Part shown: piece by piece, positions 1 to 11,660 of the stretch
Layout of the letters: every line of letters begins with the position of its first letter
Position numbering within the stretch: the first letter of the stretch is position 1
Assembly: GCA_027603065.1 (NCBI GenBank)
Contig: JADGJP010000002.1
Location: forward strand, 744,001-808,000
Direction: 5' to 3'
DNA from: Geranomyces variabilis
Taxonomy: Eukaryota > Chytridiomycota > Chytridiomycetes > Spizellomycetales > Powellomycetaceae
Length of the DNA stretch: 64,000 nt
The notes under the pieces: generated by a model
Database searches by the model: none
What the model saw: only the letters and a program-made list of their open reading frames with translations
Told to the model about the DNA's origin: nothing
Position numbers and translations under genes: made by a program

Positions 1-2709
1 CTGCATGTGGGACACCAAGCCCGAGGTGCAGGCCACCGCAAAGGAGGCCATGACCCAGATCACCGGAACCATTGACAATATCGACATTGTTCCTTTCCTG
101 CCCGCGCTCATTGGCTGTATTGCCGACCCCAACGAGGTTCCCGAGACCGTCTTCAAGCTTGCCGCCACTACCTTCGTTACCGAAGTCCAGGGCCCGACTC
201 TTGCCATCATGATTCCGCTGCTCCAGCGTGGTCTCTCCGAGCGCAAGCCGGCCGTCCTGCGTCAGGCCTGTGTCATCATTGACAACATGTGCAAGCTCGT
301 CGAGGACCCCGCCGAGGCCCACCAGTTCCTCCCGCCGCTTTTCCCTGGTATCGACCGTATTATTGAGGTCCAGGCTGACCCGGAGCTGCGCAACATTGCT
401 GCCCGCGCCAAGGCCACCCTCATCCGTGTCGGCGGTGGCGCCGATGTCGAGAGCGAGAGCCCTGAGGCTGTCGCCGAGCGCAAGGCCGCCACCCACAAGG
501 AGGTTGTCGACACTCTTGCCAAGACCATCAAGGATGTTGGCGCCACCTCGGCGATCGACAACGAGACCTCGCTCTACGTCGTTGCCCACATCCAGGCCAT
601 GTACGACAGCCGCGTCTTCAACACGCCCGACTGGCACGCCGCCACCGTGCCGTACGTCTCGCCTTTTATCGGCGAGGAAAAGGCAAAGGCGATTGCCAAG
701 CCTCTGCTCGCCCACTACGTCGCCATGGACAAGCTGCGTCAAAAGGTCGGCAAGGAGGAGGACCTCGAGGAAGGCGAAGAGCTCTGCAACTGCGAGTTCT
801 CGCTCGCTTACGGTGGTATGATTTTGCTCAACAACACCAAGATGCGTCTCGTGCGTGGCCAGCGCTACGGTCTTGTCGGACCCAACGGTGCCGGCAAGTC
901 GACCCTCATGCGTGCCATCGCGAACGGCCAGCTCGACGGTTTCCCGCCGGCGGACGAGCTCAAGACCGTCTTTGTCGAGCACAACCTGCAGGCTGAGGAC
1001 GCTGACCTTTCGGTTCTCGACTTCATTCTTGCTGGCGAAGGCATGATGGAGCGCAAGGAGGAGGTCGAGAAGACCCTCCGCGGCGTCGGTTTCGACGACG
1101 ACCGTCTCGCGCAGGCCGTCGGCTCGCTCTCTGGTGGTTGGAAGATGAAGCTCGAGCTCGCGCGCGCGATGCTCGCCAACGCTGACATTCTCCTCCTCGA
1201 CGAGCCCACTAACCACTTGGACGTTGCCAACGTCACCTGGTTGGTTGACTACCTCACGGGCCTGACCAACGTCACCTCGATGATTGTCTCGCACGACTCT
1301 GGTTTCCTCGACCGTACTTGCACCAACATTATCCACTACGAGAGCCGCAAGCTCGTGACTTACCGCGGAAACCTGTCCAAGTTTGTTGAGAAGAAGCCCG
1401 AGGCCAAGCACTACTACGAGCTTTCGGCTGCCCTCACCAAGTTTGTCTTCCCGGAACCCGGTTTCCTCGAGGGCATCAAGTCCAAGGACAAGGCGATTCT
1501 TAAGATGGCCAACGTCAACTTTACCTACCCGGGCGGCACCAAGCCCACGCTTCACGGCATTACCCTGCAGTGCTCGCTCAACTCGCGTGTTGCCGTCATT
1601 GGACCTAACGGTGCAGGCAAGTCGACCATGATCAAGCTGCTCACCGGCGAGCTCGTCACTGAGGACGGTGACATCTGGAAGCACCCCAACCTGCGTGTCG
1701 CCTACGTCGCGCAGCACGCCTTCCACCACGTCGAGCAGCACCTCGACAAAACCCCCAACGAATACATCCGCTGGCGTTACCAGTACGGCGAGGACCGCGA
1801 GTCGCTCGTCAAGGCCGCGCGCCAGCTGACTCCCGAGGAGGAGGCTGCGCTCAAGAAGCCCATCGTCATTGAGGACGAGAAGCGTCTCTTTGAGGAGCTC
1901 GTCGGTCGTCGCAAGGCCAAGCGTTCGTACGAGTACGAAGTCAAGTGGCTCAACCGCCCGCACGACGACAACACCTGGCACTCGCGCGACCGTCTCGAGA
2001 TGTGGGGCTTCGAGAAGCTCGTCAACTGGTTCGATGAGAAGGAGGCGGCCAAGGAGGGCATGTACGCCCGCCCGCTCACCCAGAAGGGTGTCGAGAAGCA
2101 CCTCGACGACGTCGGTCTTCCCGCCGAGTTTGCCACCCACGCGCGTATCCGTGGTCTGTCTGGTGGACAAAAGGTCAAGGTTGTGCTCGGCGCCGCCATG
2201 TGGAACAACCCTCACGTAAGTTTGAGTCTACAACGCAACAGAAAAAACATGCTTTCCACTATTTCCAATATTCAACCTAAAATATCACAACGCTAACGCT
2301 AACCCTCTTACTCTCTCCCTTTTCCCTTCTACAGATGCTGGTCCTCGATGAACCTACCAACTACCTTGACCGTGACTCCCTTGGTGCCCTCGCTGGTGCC
2401 ATCCAGGACTTTGGCGGTGGTGTCGTCATCATCTCGCACAACCGCGAGTTCACTGGTGCCATCTGCCCAGAAGTATGGAACGTGGAGGCCGGCCACCTCA
2501 CCATTGTTGGAGGAAAGAAGGGAGGAAAGGAGGAGAAGATCGAGCAGAAGGAACAGGAGACCTTCATCGATGCCATGGGAAACGTGCAGAAGATTAAGCA
2601 AGTACGCAAGCTCACTCGCAAGGAGCTCAAGGAGAAGGAGAAGCGCCGGAAGCTGCGCATCAAGGACAAGGGCGATGCGGGAGACTACGACTCTGACGAG
2701 GAGGAGTAG
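1..2709 (+). CDS. YEF3: Translation elongation factor 3 (eEF3), 5' end outside window
   Basis: This is the ribosome-bound ATPase that helps release deacylated tRNA from the E site during elongation. The visible part is 861 residues in two exons (to 2215, and 2335-2709) around a 119-base GT-AG intron with a pyrimidine-rich 3' end. In order it shows the end of the HEAT repeats (VPETVFKLAATTFV region), the four-helix linker, ABC domain 1 with Walker A GPNGAGKST, signature LSGGW and Walker B ILLLDEPTNHLD, then ABC domain 2 (a second GPNGAGKST, signature LSGGQ, and LVLDEPTNYLD encoded right after the intron). The chromodomain-like insertion typical of eEF3 (RSYEYEVKWLNR) sits inside ABC2. The C-terminus is lysine-rich and ends in an acidic SDEEE tail. 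Roughly the first 190 residues of the usual 1,040 lie before the window. The order and motifs match yeast Yef3 closely. Its strong C-ending codon bias fits a highly expressed gene. Confidence 0.97.
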
Positions 2710-3768
2710 ACGACGAGATTGCTCGACCGAAAGTTTGCCCATCACTAGATTTCACCCTCTTATTAATATTTCATGTTCAATGTCATTTACTTGTCTTTTT
2801 GCCATTTTTTGCCGGACAACGCGAGAGAGGAACCGGTGACGAGGGGGTTTTCTGCGGCGGCCCGCTGCTTGTCGACCGTGCAAATGGGCCTCGGCGTCCA
2901 AGCCCTCATGAGTCACTATGAATCAGATCCGCTTCAACCCTGTTGATACGTCTGCTGATTTTCAGCTTTTTCATCTGCCCCAACGAGCCATCGTAACTCT
3001 AAATCAAAAGGGCAAAGCCAAAGTCACCAAACGCCAGCAGAGTGTCCGTCCATGCCGCAACATCTTTTGAGATGTCGGCCATTTTTATTACGACTTGCGC
3101 AACTTTGCTCGATGACTTGGCTGACATCATAAATCCCCTTTCATTTTAACTCAAGCCCTTCGAAAGGCATTATGGATTTGCCTTTATCTCTTTTTTTCTC
3201 GAAATTGTATGAGCCTGTGAAATGGGGTACCGAAGAAAGGTTGGAATGCTGTTTTTTTCTGCATCGACTTGCACCGTTATTGAGACGAAATCCTGGGCTA
3301 GTTGGCATTTTTTTCACATGGCGCTTCCGCTTGTCCAGATCAATTTGAGAACGCTCTGGTCTCGGTCTCGATCACTCTTGTCGACAACCTATCAAGGGTG
3401 ATCTGTTCATGGCCAAAGAAAAAGCGGCCTGGGTGTATCAAGCCACTTGGTGCTGTCGGTGACTCATGCTCTTGGACAACATGAAGCGTGCCGCTTGTAG
3501 ATCTGAGCCCGTCGCCTGCCTTATCTTTATATACATGTAACGCAAAGCTCCTCACTCTCTTTGCTCAAGGGACAAAGTATGCATAAATTTAATGAATTAG
3601 AGCAAGTATTGCCATATGCAATATGAATATTCATCGCCTTCAGTAAACTTGATCAAACCGGCCCGCGCAATACACGCATTGGTCCACAGCGCCAGCGATC
3701 CATCCGCGCTCGCTTTGGCTCGCTACGAAAATAGAGAGGGAGACAAACAACAATTAGTCAATGGGAAT
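2710..3768. other. Intergenic region between eEF3 and the TFIIIC subunit gene (convergent 3' ends)
   Basis: About 1.06 kb between two genes whose 3' ends face each other. It is more AT-rich than the flanking coding sequence. Open frames here are short, lack recognisable domains and show no matched splice signals. It probably contains both 3' UTRs. I see no RNA gene or repeat. Confidence 0.5.
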
Positions 3769-6700
3769 TTAGTAAACGGTTGCTGCTTTGACCTTTGCCC
3801 GCCCATCGCGATTTCTCAAAAGTTTTACAAAATCTTTAGCATTACCTGCTGAAGTTCGTGCGCCGCAACCGCTGCACTTGCGCACGCCAACGACACCCAA
3901 GCATGCGAGAGTTGCAACGCACCGATCTGGGTAAAGGCGATAAGGATAAAAAAGGGGGAGAAGTTTGCGTGGGCCAAGCGAATCAGTAAGAACGTTTAAA
4001 AGATGCGGTCGCATATTTTCCTTTCCCTTTCTTCCCAAACAACATACTCCACACGTGTCCGTTCCCGCAGACGCCCGATGACAGGCTCGCTAGAGGCACA
4101 GGCGCGTTGCACGCAGGACATGTCTCTCGCGCTGGCAGCAGCGGTGCGCTACTCTTCTGGTCCGTCGTCTCTGCCATCTGGGCAAGCATCTCGTCGAATG
4201 ATGCAATATACGTTGGCGGGACACCACGCGTTGCAAGACCCGCATGGATGCCGCGGAGAGCAGCGACAGCGTCGTCAACAAGGGTCGACGGTTTTGGTGC
4301 GTCGGGCCGTGTCGACATCGATCGCAGTGTGAGGACGCGATCGCTCATCAGCGCGACCGCTTTAAGATCGACATCTGCGGCGTGAGGGAAACGAGGTAAG
4401 TGAGGAACACTTGTATTTGCGCCCTTCCCGCTCACCCTCTGGCGCCTTTACCAGCAATCTCCTCTCCGCTCTTCAACCGCGCGTCCACTGCCTGCAGCGT
4501 GTGCGCGAGATAATGCTCCTCGAGCACCGCTCGGTTCCGTTTGCGCATTGACGCGGCCCATGCACGCAGTGAAGTGGAATCAGTGCCAGCGGCCGAGTTG
4601 GCGGCTGCAACGGCGACCAGGGCAGACGTCAGCGCGGTTGTCAATCGTAGGGCATTGGCGCTGGAATTGCAAAAGAGCGCCTTTCGGTAATTCGTCCGTG
4701 CACTTCCAATAAGAAGTCATTAAAATTTTAGCGACTTCTGCATCGCTCTGCAAACCGGCCTTTTGTCTTGCACTCACTCTTTGCCAGAGATGTCACCGGT
4801 AACTGCCGAACCATTTGCACTCGTCTCCATATAAAAGTCCTCGAGTAACTTTGCAAATCGAGCTGTAAACGACTGCTCAGGACCTGGCCATAGCGAGAGG
4901 TCCACGAGACAGTACTGTAGTAGATCCCACAGCAGGTATGCAGACGACATTTTCAAAACTAATTTCAGAAAAGTAAGTTGGTTGGTCTCAATTAGAAAAA
5001 AAGTACGTAGCAGATGGAAAGCGCGCGGCGCGTCCTCACATAGATAATTATCGCGTAAATGGCGCTCAAATCGGGTTCGCACTGCGCTCTCGAACTCATC
5101 TCCGCTGTATGAGAAAGTAGGCCGCAACAGCAATAGCGAGGTCTCCTGCTTCGGGCTGATATACATATCCGTTATCGAGGACATGCTGAAGAAAAACGAA
5201 AAAGGACAAAGAGGCAACAGGTTCATAATTACTCCCGGCACAAAGAAAATCGCGAAATAGTGTTCTTCGCCACTTACTGGTACAGAACAGCGTCGTACAT
5301 ACTGCTTGCCGACACGGCCGCGCCGTGGATCCGAAGCTGCAGTCCTGCGCCGCCGCCCGCAGCAGGCGTTTCGTCGTCTTCTCCGGCACCCTCATTAGCG
5401 GCGTCTCCATCCGCACCCGCTGACTCTTCGGGCGGCACCTGTTGAACCTCCCTCCACAGATCCGCAGTGCTGTCCTCAACCAGCGCGAGTCCCGGCGGGG
5501 AAGATGCCGTAGGGGGCGTCACGCTAATCTCAAACAGAGATCCAGATTGCGAGTACAAGCGAAGTTCCTCGGTATCAAGTCCCCAGGTAATGCCGGCGAT
5601 GGTCACGATCGGCGCGGGAAGGTCTAAAGCGGCTATCGAGTCGCTGGGTACTTCCACTGTAGGACCAAACCAGACTACAAGCCTCTTGCCCTTTGTCAGC
5701 GCCAGTCGAGGCTCGTGCTTGTCCAGCTGAGAGCGAATTTAATTTTTGGCCTTGCACACCGGTAACTGAGTTAATGGTCTGTGGTCCGTACCGAAGGTTG
5801 CACAAAGTTGAGGACGGGCACCAGGCGCCGGTCTGCGGCAAACAGCTCTGCACAGCGTTGTACTTCAAACACAGGGTCTTCTCCATGCGTGAGAGCCACC
5901 GAGTACACGCATACCGATCCGTCGGACCAAGCGACGGCCAGATACGCAGCTGCAAGCGCGGATTTGAGCGGTCCGTGGGAGGAAGGAGATTATATACGAA
6001 AACCATTCTAAGGACTCACTTGAGCGATTGGCAACGGGTGTAGACCACGATGACCACGAGAGGTTGGAAACCCACGCGTCTGCAACGGCAGGACACTCGG
6101 CCACCGGCCGCACGCTCTTGTTCTCGGTATTGTATCTATGCGCTTTCCGGGTCAGCTAGTGGTATGCTGGAGCGAATTGAGCAGCCACAAATTCCAGCTT
6201 ACTCCAAAATCGCGACCGAGCCGTCCTTGGCGCCTAGAGCAATGAACGACGATCCGCCTTCTTTTGCCGCACCACATAGCGGTGACCACGCAATGGCTAT
6301 TTCCTCCAGCATGAGTAGCCCAGTCAGGTGCTAATATACACGGCTCGCGGACTCACAAACAAAGGACAATCTCGCAATTTCCTGCGCAGAGAGCGATTCT
6401 GCCTTCCGTCGCTCAAGGCGGCTTTTGAGGAGAGTGCCGGACACATCGCATAGGGGCTCCCAGGGCGATGTCGCAGGGTCAGCGACGGGAGCCCATATGA
6501 TTACCGAGTGAAGAGTTCCCAATGTCGCAAGCAGGCATCCTCGTTGTGGCGAACATCCCGAGGGAGACCAAACTGAGCGAAAGAACCCATCTTTGAACAC
6601 CTCAACCGCATGAATACCCTCTGCAGGGAGATCAAGACCATTGTATCAACATTTACTGTTGGCATTACGTCGAGCACTGATTTGTTTGAAGGGCGTTCGT

Positions 6701-7062
6701 GTTTGGACAGCTCCCATTTTTTTTTACCTCGTTCGGTCCTCCCTAGCTCTGACACAATGGCACTATCACCCCGGAGAGCTCGCGAGCTGATTAGCGTGCG
6801 GAGTGGTTGGTCGGTACTGTAGCGCTGCTGTGGGGTCTGAAGGTGTCGGAAAAGTGAGGGGAACAGCGGTCAATGGACAAGCCTAACGGTTCTTTTGAGC
6901 TGGCGCCGAGACACAGCGCGGGAAAGGAGGACATTTGCGCACCACAATGTGCAGAGCAAGCAGAGTGACGACTGCAATCTGATTATCGGCCGACCATGAG
7001 AGGGAGTCGGGCAGCAGCGGCCTGGTTGTTAGCCGCAAGACAGCCGCCGCCGCTGAGGCCAT
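3769..7062 (-). CDS. Transcription factor IIIC subunit with WD-like N-terminus and C-terminal zinc finger (GTF3C4/Sfc9 type)
   Basis: TFIIIC binds the internal A and B boxes of tRNA genes and recruits TFIIIB for RNA polymerase III. The start at 7062 gives MASAAAAVLRL followed by LSWSADNQIAVVT, the first blade typical of the TFIIIC delta family. Further blades appear in later exons: GCLLATLGTLHSVIIWAP (about 6.5 kb), AVAWSDGSVCVYSVAL (about 5.9 kb) and VTIAGITWGLDTEELRLY (about 5.6 kb). A helical middle part follows. The C-terminus carries the family zinc finger CPACNAP...CGNGHVW. This is completed across an intron (donor near 4050, acceptor near 3925) to read GHVWNRCVATLACLGVVGVRKCSGC, so all the expected cysteines are present. 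There are many short introns. The exact last exon is uncertain and the stop at 3769 is the simplest choice. It is head-to-head with ATM1. Confidence 0.8.
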
Positions 7063-7200
7063 GCGATCTGCTCACAAGGAAAGAAACACGGAGCGTCGTC
7101 AATCGAGTTTCCTTTCCGCGTCCTCGCTCGCAACGCCAATTACTCTCCGAGCAAGAGTCCGCCTGCGCTGTCCACTCGGTCACTCCTCGGCTTTGAGGCC
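7063..7200. promoter_or_regulatory. Divergent promoter shared by the TFIIIC subunit gene and ATM1
   Basis: Only 138 bases separate the two inferred start codons (7062 on the minus strand, 7201 on the plus strand), so both 5' UTRs and both core promoters must lie here or overlap coding sequence. No TATA box is evident. The functional role is inferred from spacing alone. Confidence 0.45.
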
Positions 7201-9675
7201 ATGTCGACATATCTTCATTCGTGCTTGCCGAGAGCCGGGCTCGCCACAACTCTGCCCCGGCTCCGAGCGCACCCTTGGCAGGTGAGGTCACTGTCGCTTT
7301 TCCGCAATTGCTGTCCGCCGTCTATAATATGAAATTTTTACAAAGACACCACGATGCATCGCGCGGAGCTTTGTCACTGCGTCGAGAGCACAGCGAGTTT
7401 CCGTTGGATTGAATCCGAAAGCGTCATCGGTACGGCAAGGGCCAGCTTTATCACGTATCGCGGCCTGTGGTGCGTGATGATTAATGTCAACAAATCTTGC
7501 AGCTTCCACATATATCGACAATCCAGTTACGGTCTTCCGCCACAGATTCGTCAAGCCGCGCTGCCCCACCGTCTTCTGCGGCGTCAAAGCCAACCCTAAC
7601 GCCATCTCCAATACCGGTTCCGCCCGAACCATCAACATATCCTGCCTTTGGCACACCGGCAGCAGATTGGCAAATCGTTAAAGAGCTAGGCGCTTACCTG
7701 TGGCCCAAAAACGAGCCAGGCATCAAGGCCCGCGTTGTAATTGCCTTATCTTTACTGATCGGAGGAAAGGTCCTCAATGTCAACGTGCCGATTCTATTTA
7801 AACAAGTCGTGGACGCGCTGCAGCCGATGCCCATGGCAGATGCCACGGTCATGACAGTTGCGGGCACAGTCCTTCTCGGATATGGAGCAGCGAGACTGGG
7901 ATCTTCGCTGTTCCAGGAACTCCGTACTGCTGTGTTTGGCCGCGTGGCCCAACGCGCGATCCGATATGCTTCGAAAGAGATCTTTTATCATCTCTTGCGG
8001 CTGGATCTGAGCTTTCACCTCAGCCGCCAAACGGGCGGACTCACACGCGCGATTGATCGCGGCACGAAGGGAATCAACCAGATTCTCTCATCCATGGTTT
8101 TTCATGTCGTGCCCACCGCGCTGGAAATCGCAATGGTGTGCGGGATCCTGGGCTTCAGCTTTGGTCCCGCGTACGCTGCCGTGACGCTTGCGACCATGAG
8201 CGCGTATGCGGTGTTCACATTTGCAACCACCACGTGGCGCGTGCAGTTCCGCAAGCAAATGAACTCTGCTGACAATAAAGCGGCGTCTGTCGCCACTGAT
8301 GCGCTGCTCAACTTTGAGGCGGTGAAGTACTTTACCAACGAGCGCTTTGAGATGCAGCGGTACGACCGCTCGCTTGCAAAGTACGAGGGTGCGGCGATTA
8401 AGTCTGTAACATCTCTAGCGCTCCTTAACGCGGGCCAGAGCGCAATATTTTCACTTGCCTTGACGTCAACCATGTGGATGGCGTCTCAAGGCATTGTTGC
8501 CGGAACAATGACCGTTGGCGATCTAGTCATGGTCAACGGCCTGCTCTTCCAGCTCTCTATGCCGCTCAACTTTTTGGGTACAGTTTATCGCGAAACCCGT
8601 CAGAGCCTCATCGACATGGACACCATGTTCCGCCTGCGTCACGTAAAATCACAAATGCCTCTTGCGGAATCAGCACCGCCTCTTACCCTCACCAAAGGAG
8701 GTGAAATTAGCCTCCGCGACGTAAAGTTCGCTTATCACCCAGGTCGCACCATCCTTGACGGCGTTGACGTGACCATCCCTGCGGGAAAGAGCGTTGCATT
8801 TGTCGGGCCCAGCGGATGTGGCAAGTCCACCATTCTCCGCCTGCTGTTTCGATTCTTCGACCCGCAAGCTGGCAGTGTCGCGATTGACGGCCAGGACGTG
8901 CGCGGGGTGACTCTGGACAGCTTGCGCCAATCTATGGGTGTCGTCCCGCAAGACACGATCTTGTTCAATCAAACGATATATTACAACATTCTATACGGCC
9001 GCCCGGACGCGACAAAGGAAGAAGTGGAAGAAGCGGCCCGCAAAGCCCGCATTCACGACGTGATTGTAAACAACTTTCCCGAGGGCTACCAGACCAAGGT
9101 CGGGGAGCGCGGACTGATGATTAGCGGCGGAGAAAAGCAACGCGTGCAGCTTGCGCGGACGTTCTTGAAGGTAAATGCCCCACGATCGAGGTATGAAGAG
9201 TTTAGATTTTCTGCCGTACTTAAAACTCCCGCTATTGCAGAACCCGCCAATAATGCTGTTTGACGAAGCAACGTCGGCGCTCGACCAAGGGACTGAAACA
9301 GCAATCATGCAAACTATTCGCGACTTCCTCCACGAGCCACACCCTTCCACCGCCGCAGCGGGTCTCGGCTCTCGTACGGCTGTCTTCATCGCTCACCGCC
9401 TGCGCACCATCATGGATTGCGACCAGATTGTTGTTATGAGCGAAGGCAAAGTTGCCGAAGTGGGCACGCACGACGAACTGCTAGAGCTCGGCGGCATTTA
9501 TGCAGGAATGTGGCAGGCCCAGCAAGAGGGTTCAACCCCGGCGGCTGAGAGTACCGCTCGGGTGGAAGAGGAAGAGGAGGTTAGAGGGCATTTGAGAGGC
9601 GAGGATGAAGTAAGCGAGGAAGAAGGCAAAAAGAAGGAGAACGCGGTGCTTCCTGAGGTTCCGCCGTCGCCGTAA
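7201..9675 (+). CDS. ATM1: Mitochondrial inner-membrane ABC exporter ATM1 (ABCB7 type)
   Basis: Half-size ABC transporter that exports a sulfur or glutathione-persulfide compound from the matrix for cytosolic iron-sulfur protein assembly. Inferred exons are 7201-7281, 7503-9170 and 9241-9675, giving 727 residues, the usual length. The long frame has no ATG of its own near its start. The first exon fixes this: it starts with ATG, encodes an arginine-rich, acid-free presequence (MSTYLHSCLPRAGLATTLPR...) and ends exactly at a codon boundary before a GTGAGG donor. The body shows WQIVKELGAYLWPK, six membrane segments, Walker A GPSGCGKST, signature ISGGEKQR, and Walker B LFDEATSALD just after the second intron. 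A glutamate-rich tail follows. A further small exon inside the 221-base first intron cannot be excluded. Confidence 0.93.
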
Positions 9676-9820
9676 GGGTGGCAGTAACTCAAACTATATA
9701 GGCTTTGTTGCGAGAGTACTTAATTCATTTTTAGATAATCGACTAATTGCACTTTACGCGCTGAAGTTCTTCATGACTGATTGCGCCGCAACAGCCGCTT
9801 ACTCAAATAAACTATTTATT

Positions 9821-11457
9821 TCAACGCTTCAGTTTGCAGTTCCCAAAGGGTGATAGATCAAATATATGAAAAAATGCGGCAAAGCCGATTAGTGATTGCT
9901 TCAAGCGACCGGTCGTTTGAGTCCCACTGTCGCTCTTGACACGATTGGATCCGAGTAGTAATGTGGATGGGCGTGCTTGACTCTTGGCACCACCTTGAAA
10001 ATCTGATCCGAGACTAAAATAGGGGTTGACAGATGTCAGCAACTGCGAAGCGGGTATGATGAGCATGCTTTCTGGACGGTACCTCGGAAATTTTCGCGAA
10101 GCCGCCGTTCCTCCATTTGTGCAAGCTTGGTATCCAGGAACCCCGTCTCAACGCGCAGCGACGGGCGAAGTGGGCGAGACAGCACACGCTGTAGCTGCCG
10201 CTCTGGCTGTATATGCGGAAATGTGCTCGGTTACTGGAAGAACAAAACCGACAGCTCCCTTTTCGTACTCTCTGCACATCTATACTCGTACCATAAACGG
10301 TCCTTGCGACCGCTTTGCACTTCGTGCTGCCTCGCCGCCGTCCTCCCCTAATAACCTCACGCTTGTCCCGAAATTCACATCTTCGCCTCCACTCAACGGC
10401 GGACCACGATAGTTTCTCACTCCAACATGGTCGCGTACCCACGCGCGCAACGCCGAGTTGTCGCGCAAGCTTGATTCGGGAATATATAATGGCGGTAATG
10501 TTCCCGTTTTCACATGCAGAGGCGCTGCCGCCTCTGCCGTCGCCGCCGCGGGGTCCTCGTCCAGCAAATTCTCTACCGATCCATGGGAATCCCGCACTGC
10601 GCCAGTGACGGTGCGGCGCTGCCCTATAGCGCCGGAGTAGATGCCCGGCACGTCTTTGGTGCCTAGAAGATGATGGCGGGTGCCGGCGAGGCGGTCGGCT
10701 TTTTGTGCGGCGAGGCTGGCAATGTAGTTTTGCTGCTCCTGTTCTTGATGAACTAGGTGCTCGGCGAGGTGCTCGCGGAGCTCTTCCATCTGGAGCGTGT
10801 AAAAATTATTGAAACTCTTAGCATGCAGCACCTCCGTAAGATAGACTGGTTGAAGCCATGCCTTCTGCTTGACCGCCTGGATGTAAGCTTTGCGCTCGTA
10901 GTAATTGAAAACGTGCGCGCGTGTCCAGTAGCCCCGCCATCTGGAAACAGCAGAAACCGTTTGGTTTTGTCAACAGCGGCTTAAGTCTGCCGCACCATTA
11001 CGTGTTCGGGACTTACATCCGCTGTATCCGGACCGCCATGTCAAAGTAATAAGCCATGCGCCGAGCTGTATTGCGCGCAATAATCAGCTCCTCTAGCAAC
11101 TGCCGGCCTCGGTATCCGCGGTGGTATCGTTGGATAGCCGTCGCCGCCATACTAGTGAAAAAGCAGCGTTTAGCTGCTGCCATTTTCGTTGTCGATATGC
11201 ATACTTGTGAAGTGAACGAACTTTAGGTTCTCCAGTCGATTCCGCACTACAAAGCCTCGCCATGCTTTTTGTATTACAATTGCGGCGTTGTATTCTGCAT
11301 CGCGATGGAGTTCTGCGTCACTGAGATGGACAACGATCGGCTGTCAGCTTGCATAGTGAGACATAGTGCATATCATGAGATACCTAGCCATGAGGAAAAA
11401 CTGGTCGACAATGTCGACACCCTTCCTGGGCCATATCCGGGCAAAGGACAACGCCAT
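9821..11457 (-). CDS. SPATA17: SPATA17-like IQ-motif protein (ciliary)
   Basis: Calmodulin-binding protein known from animals and ciliated protists and linked to motile cilia and sperm tails. Exon 1 encodes MALSFARIWPRKG. After a 62-base intron come IQ motifs AAIVIQKAWRGFVVR, TAIQRYHRGYRGRQ and AVRIQRM(WRGY), then HVFNYYERKAYI. The exon from about 10.83 to 10.28 kb holds RHHLLGTKDVPGIYSGAI, closely like the HYLLSTKQIPGIYNS signature of SPATA17, and ends in SQGPF, another shared motif. A later exon has RPLRPSLRVETGFLDTKLAQMEERR, matching the conserved RPLEPTLRV...LK block. The last exon stops at 9821, just before an AATAAA on the same strand. Splice joins near both ends are approximate. The start was chosen because splicing to the acceptor after CCATCTCAG keeps the IQ frame. 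It is divergent from the sterol isomerase gene. Confidence 0.82.
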
Positions 11458-11660
11458 GATGCTGTAGCGTTCCTGCGCGACGCTGGGGAAGGAAAGGACC
11501 AGATGGGTTGGGTTGCGAGGTTTCTGACAGCGTTGGGCGCCTTGAGTGCTGCCGTCAGCGATCGCAAAGGACGTCGCACAGACAAGCCTCCCTCCGCTCG
11601 CTCCAGCTACGAAATCCTCGCGCGTGCGAGACAACCCGCTTTGCTTGTCGTCTGCAAGGC
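11458..11660. promoter_or_regulatory. Divergent promoter between SPATA17 and the sterol isomerase gene
   Basis: A 203-base interval between inferred start codons on opposite strands. Both frames stay open through much of it, so alternative starts are possible. No clear TATA box or named operator was seen. Confidence 0.35.

Noticed and set aside
228-821. Long plus-strand open frame overlapping eEF3
   Set aside because: Arg/Ser/Pro-rich shadow of the real frame, caused by strong codon bias; no domain.
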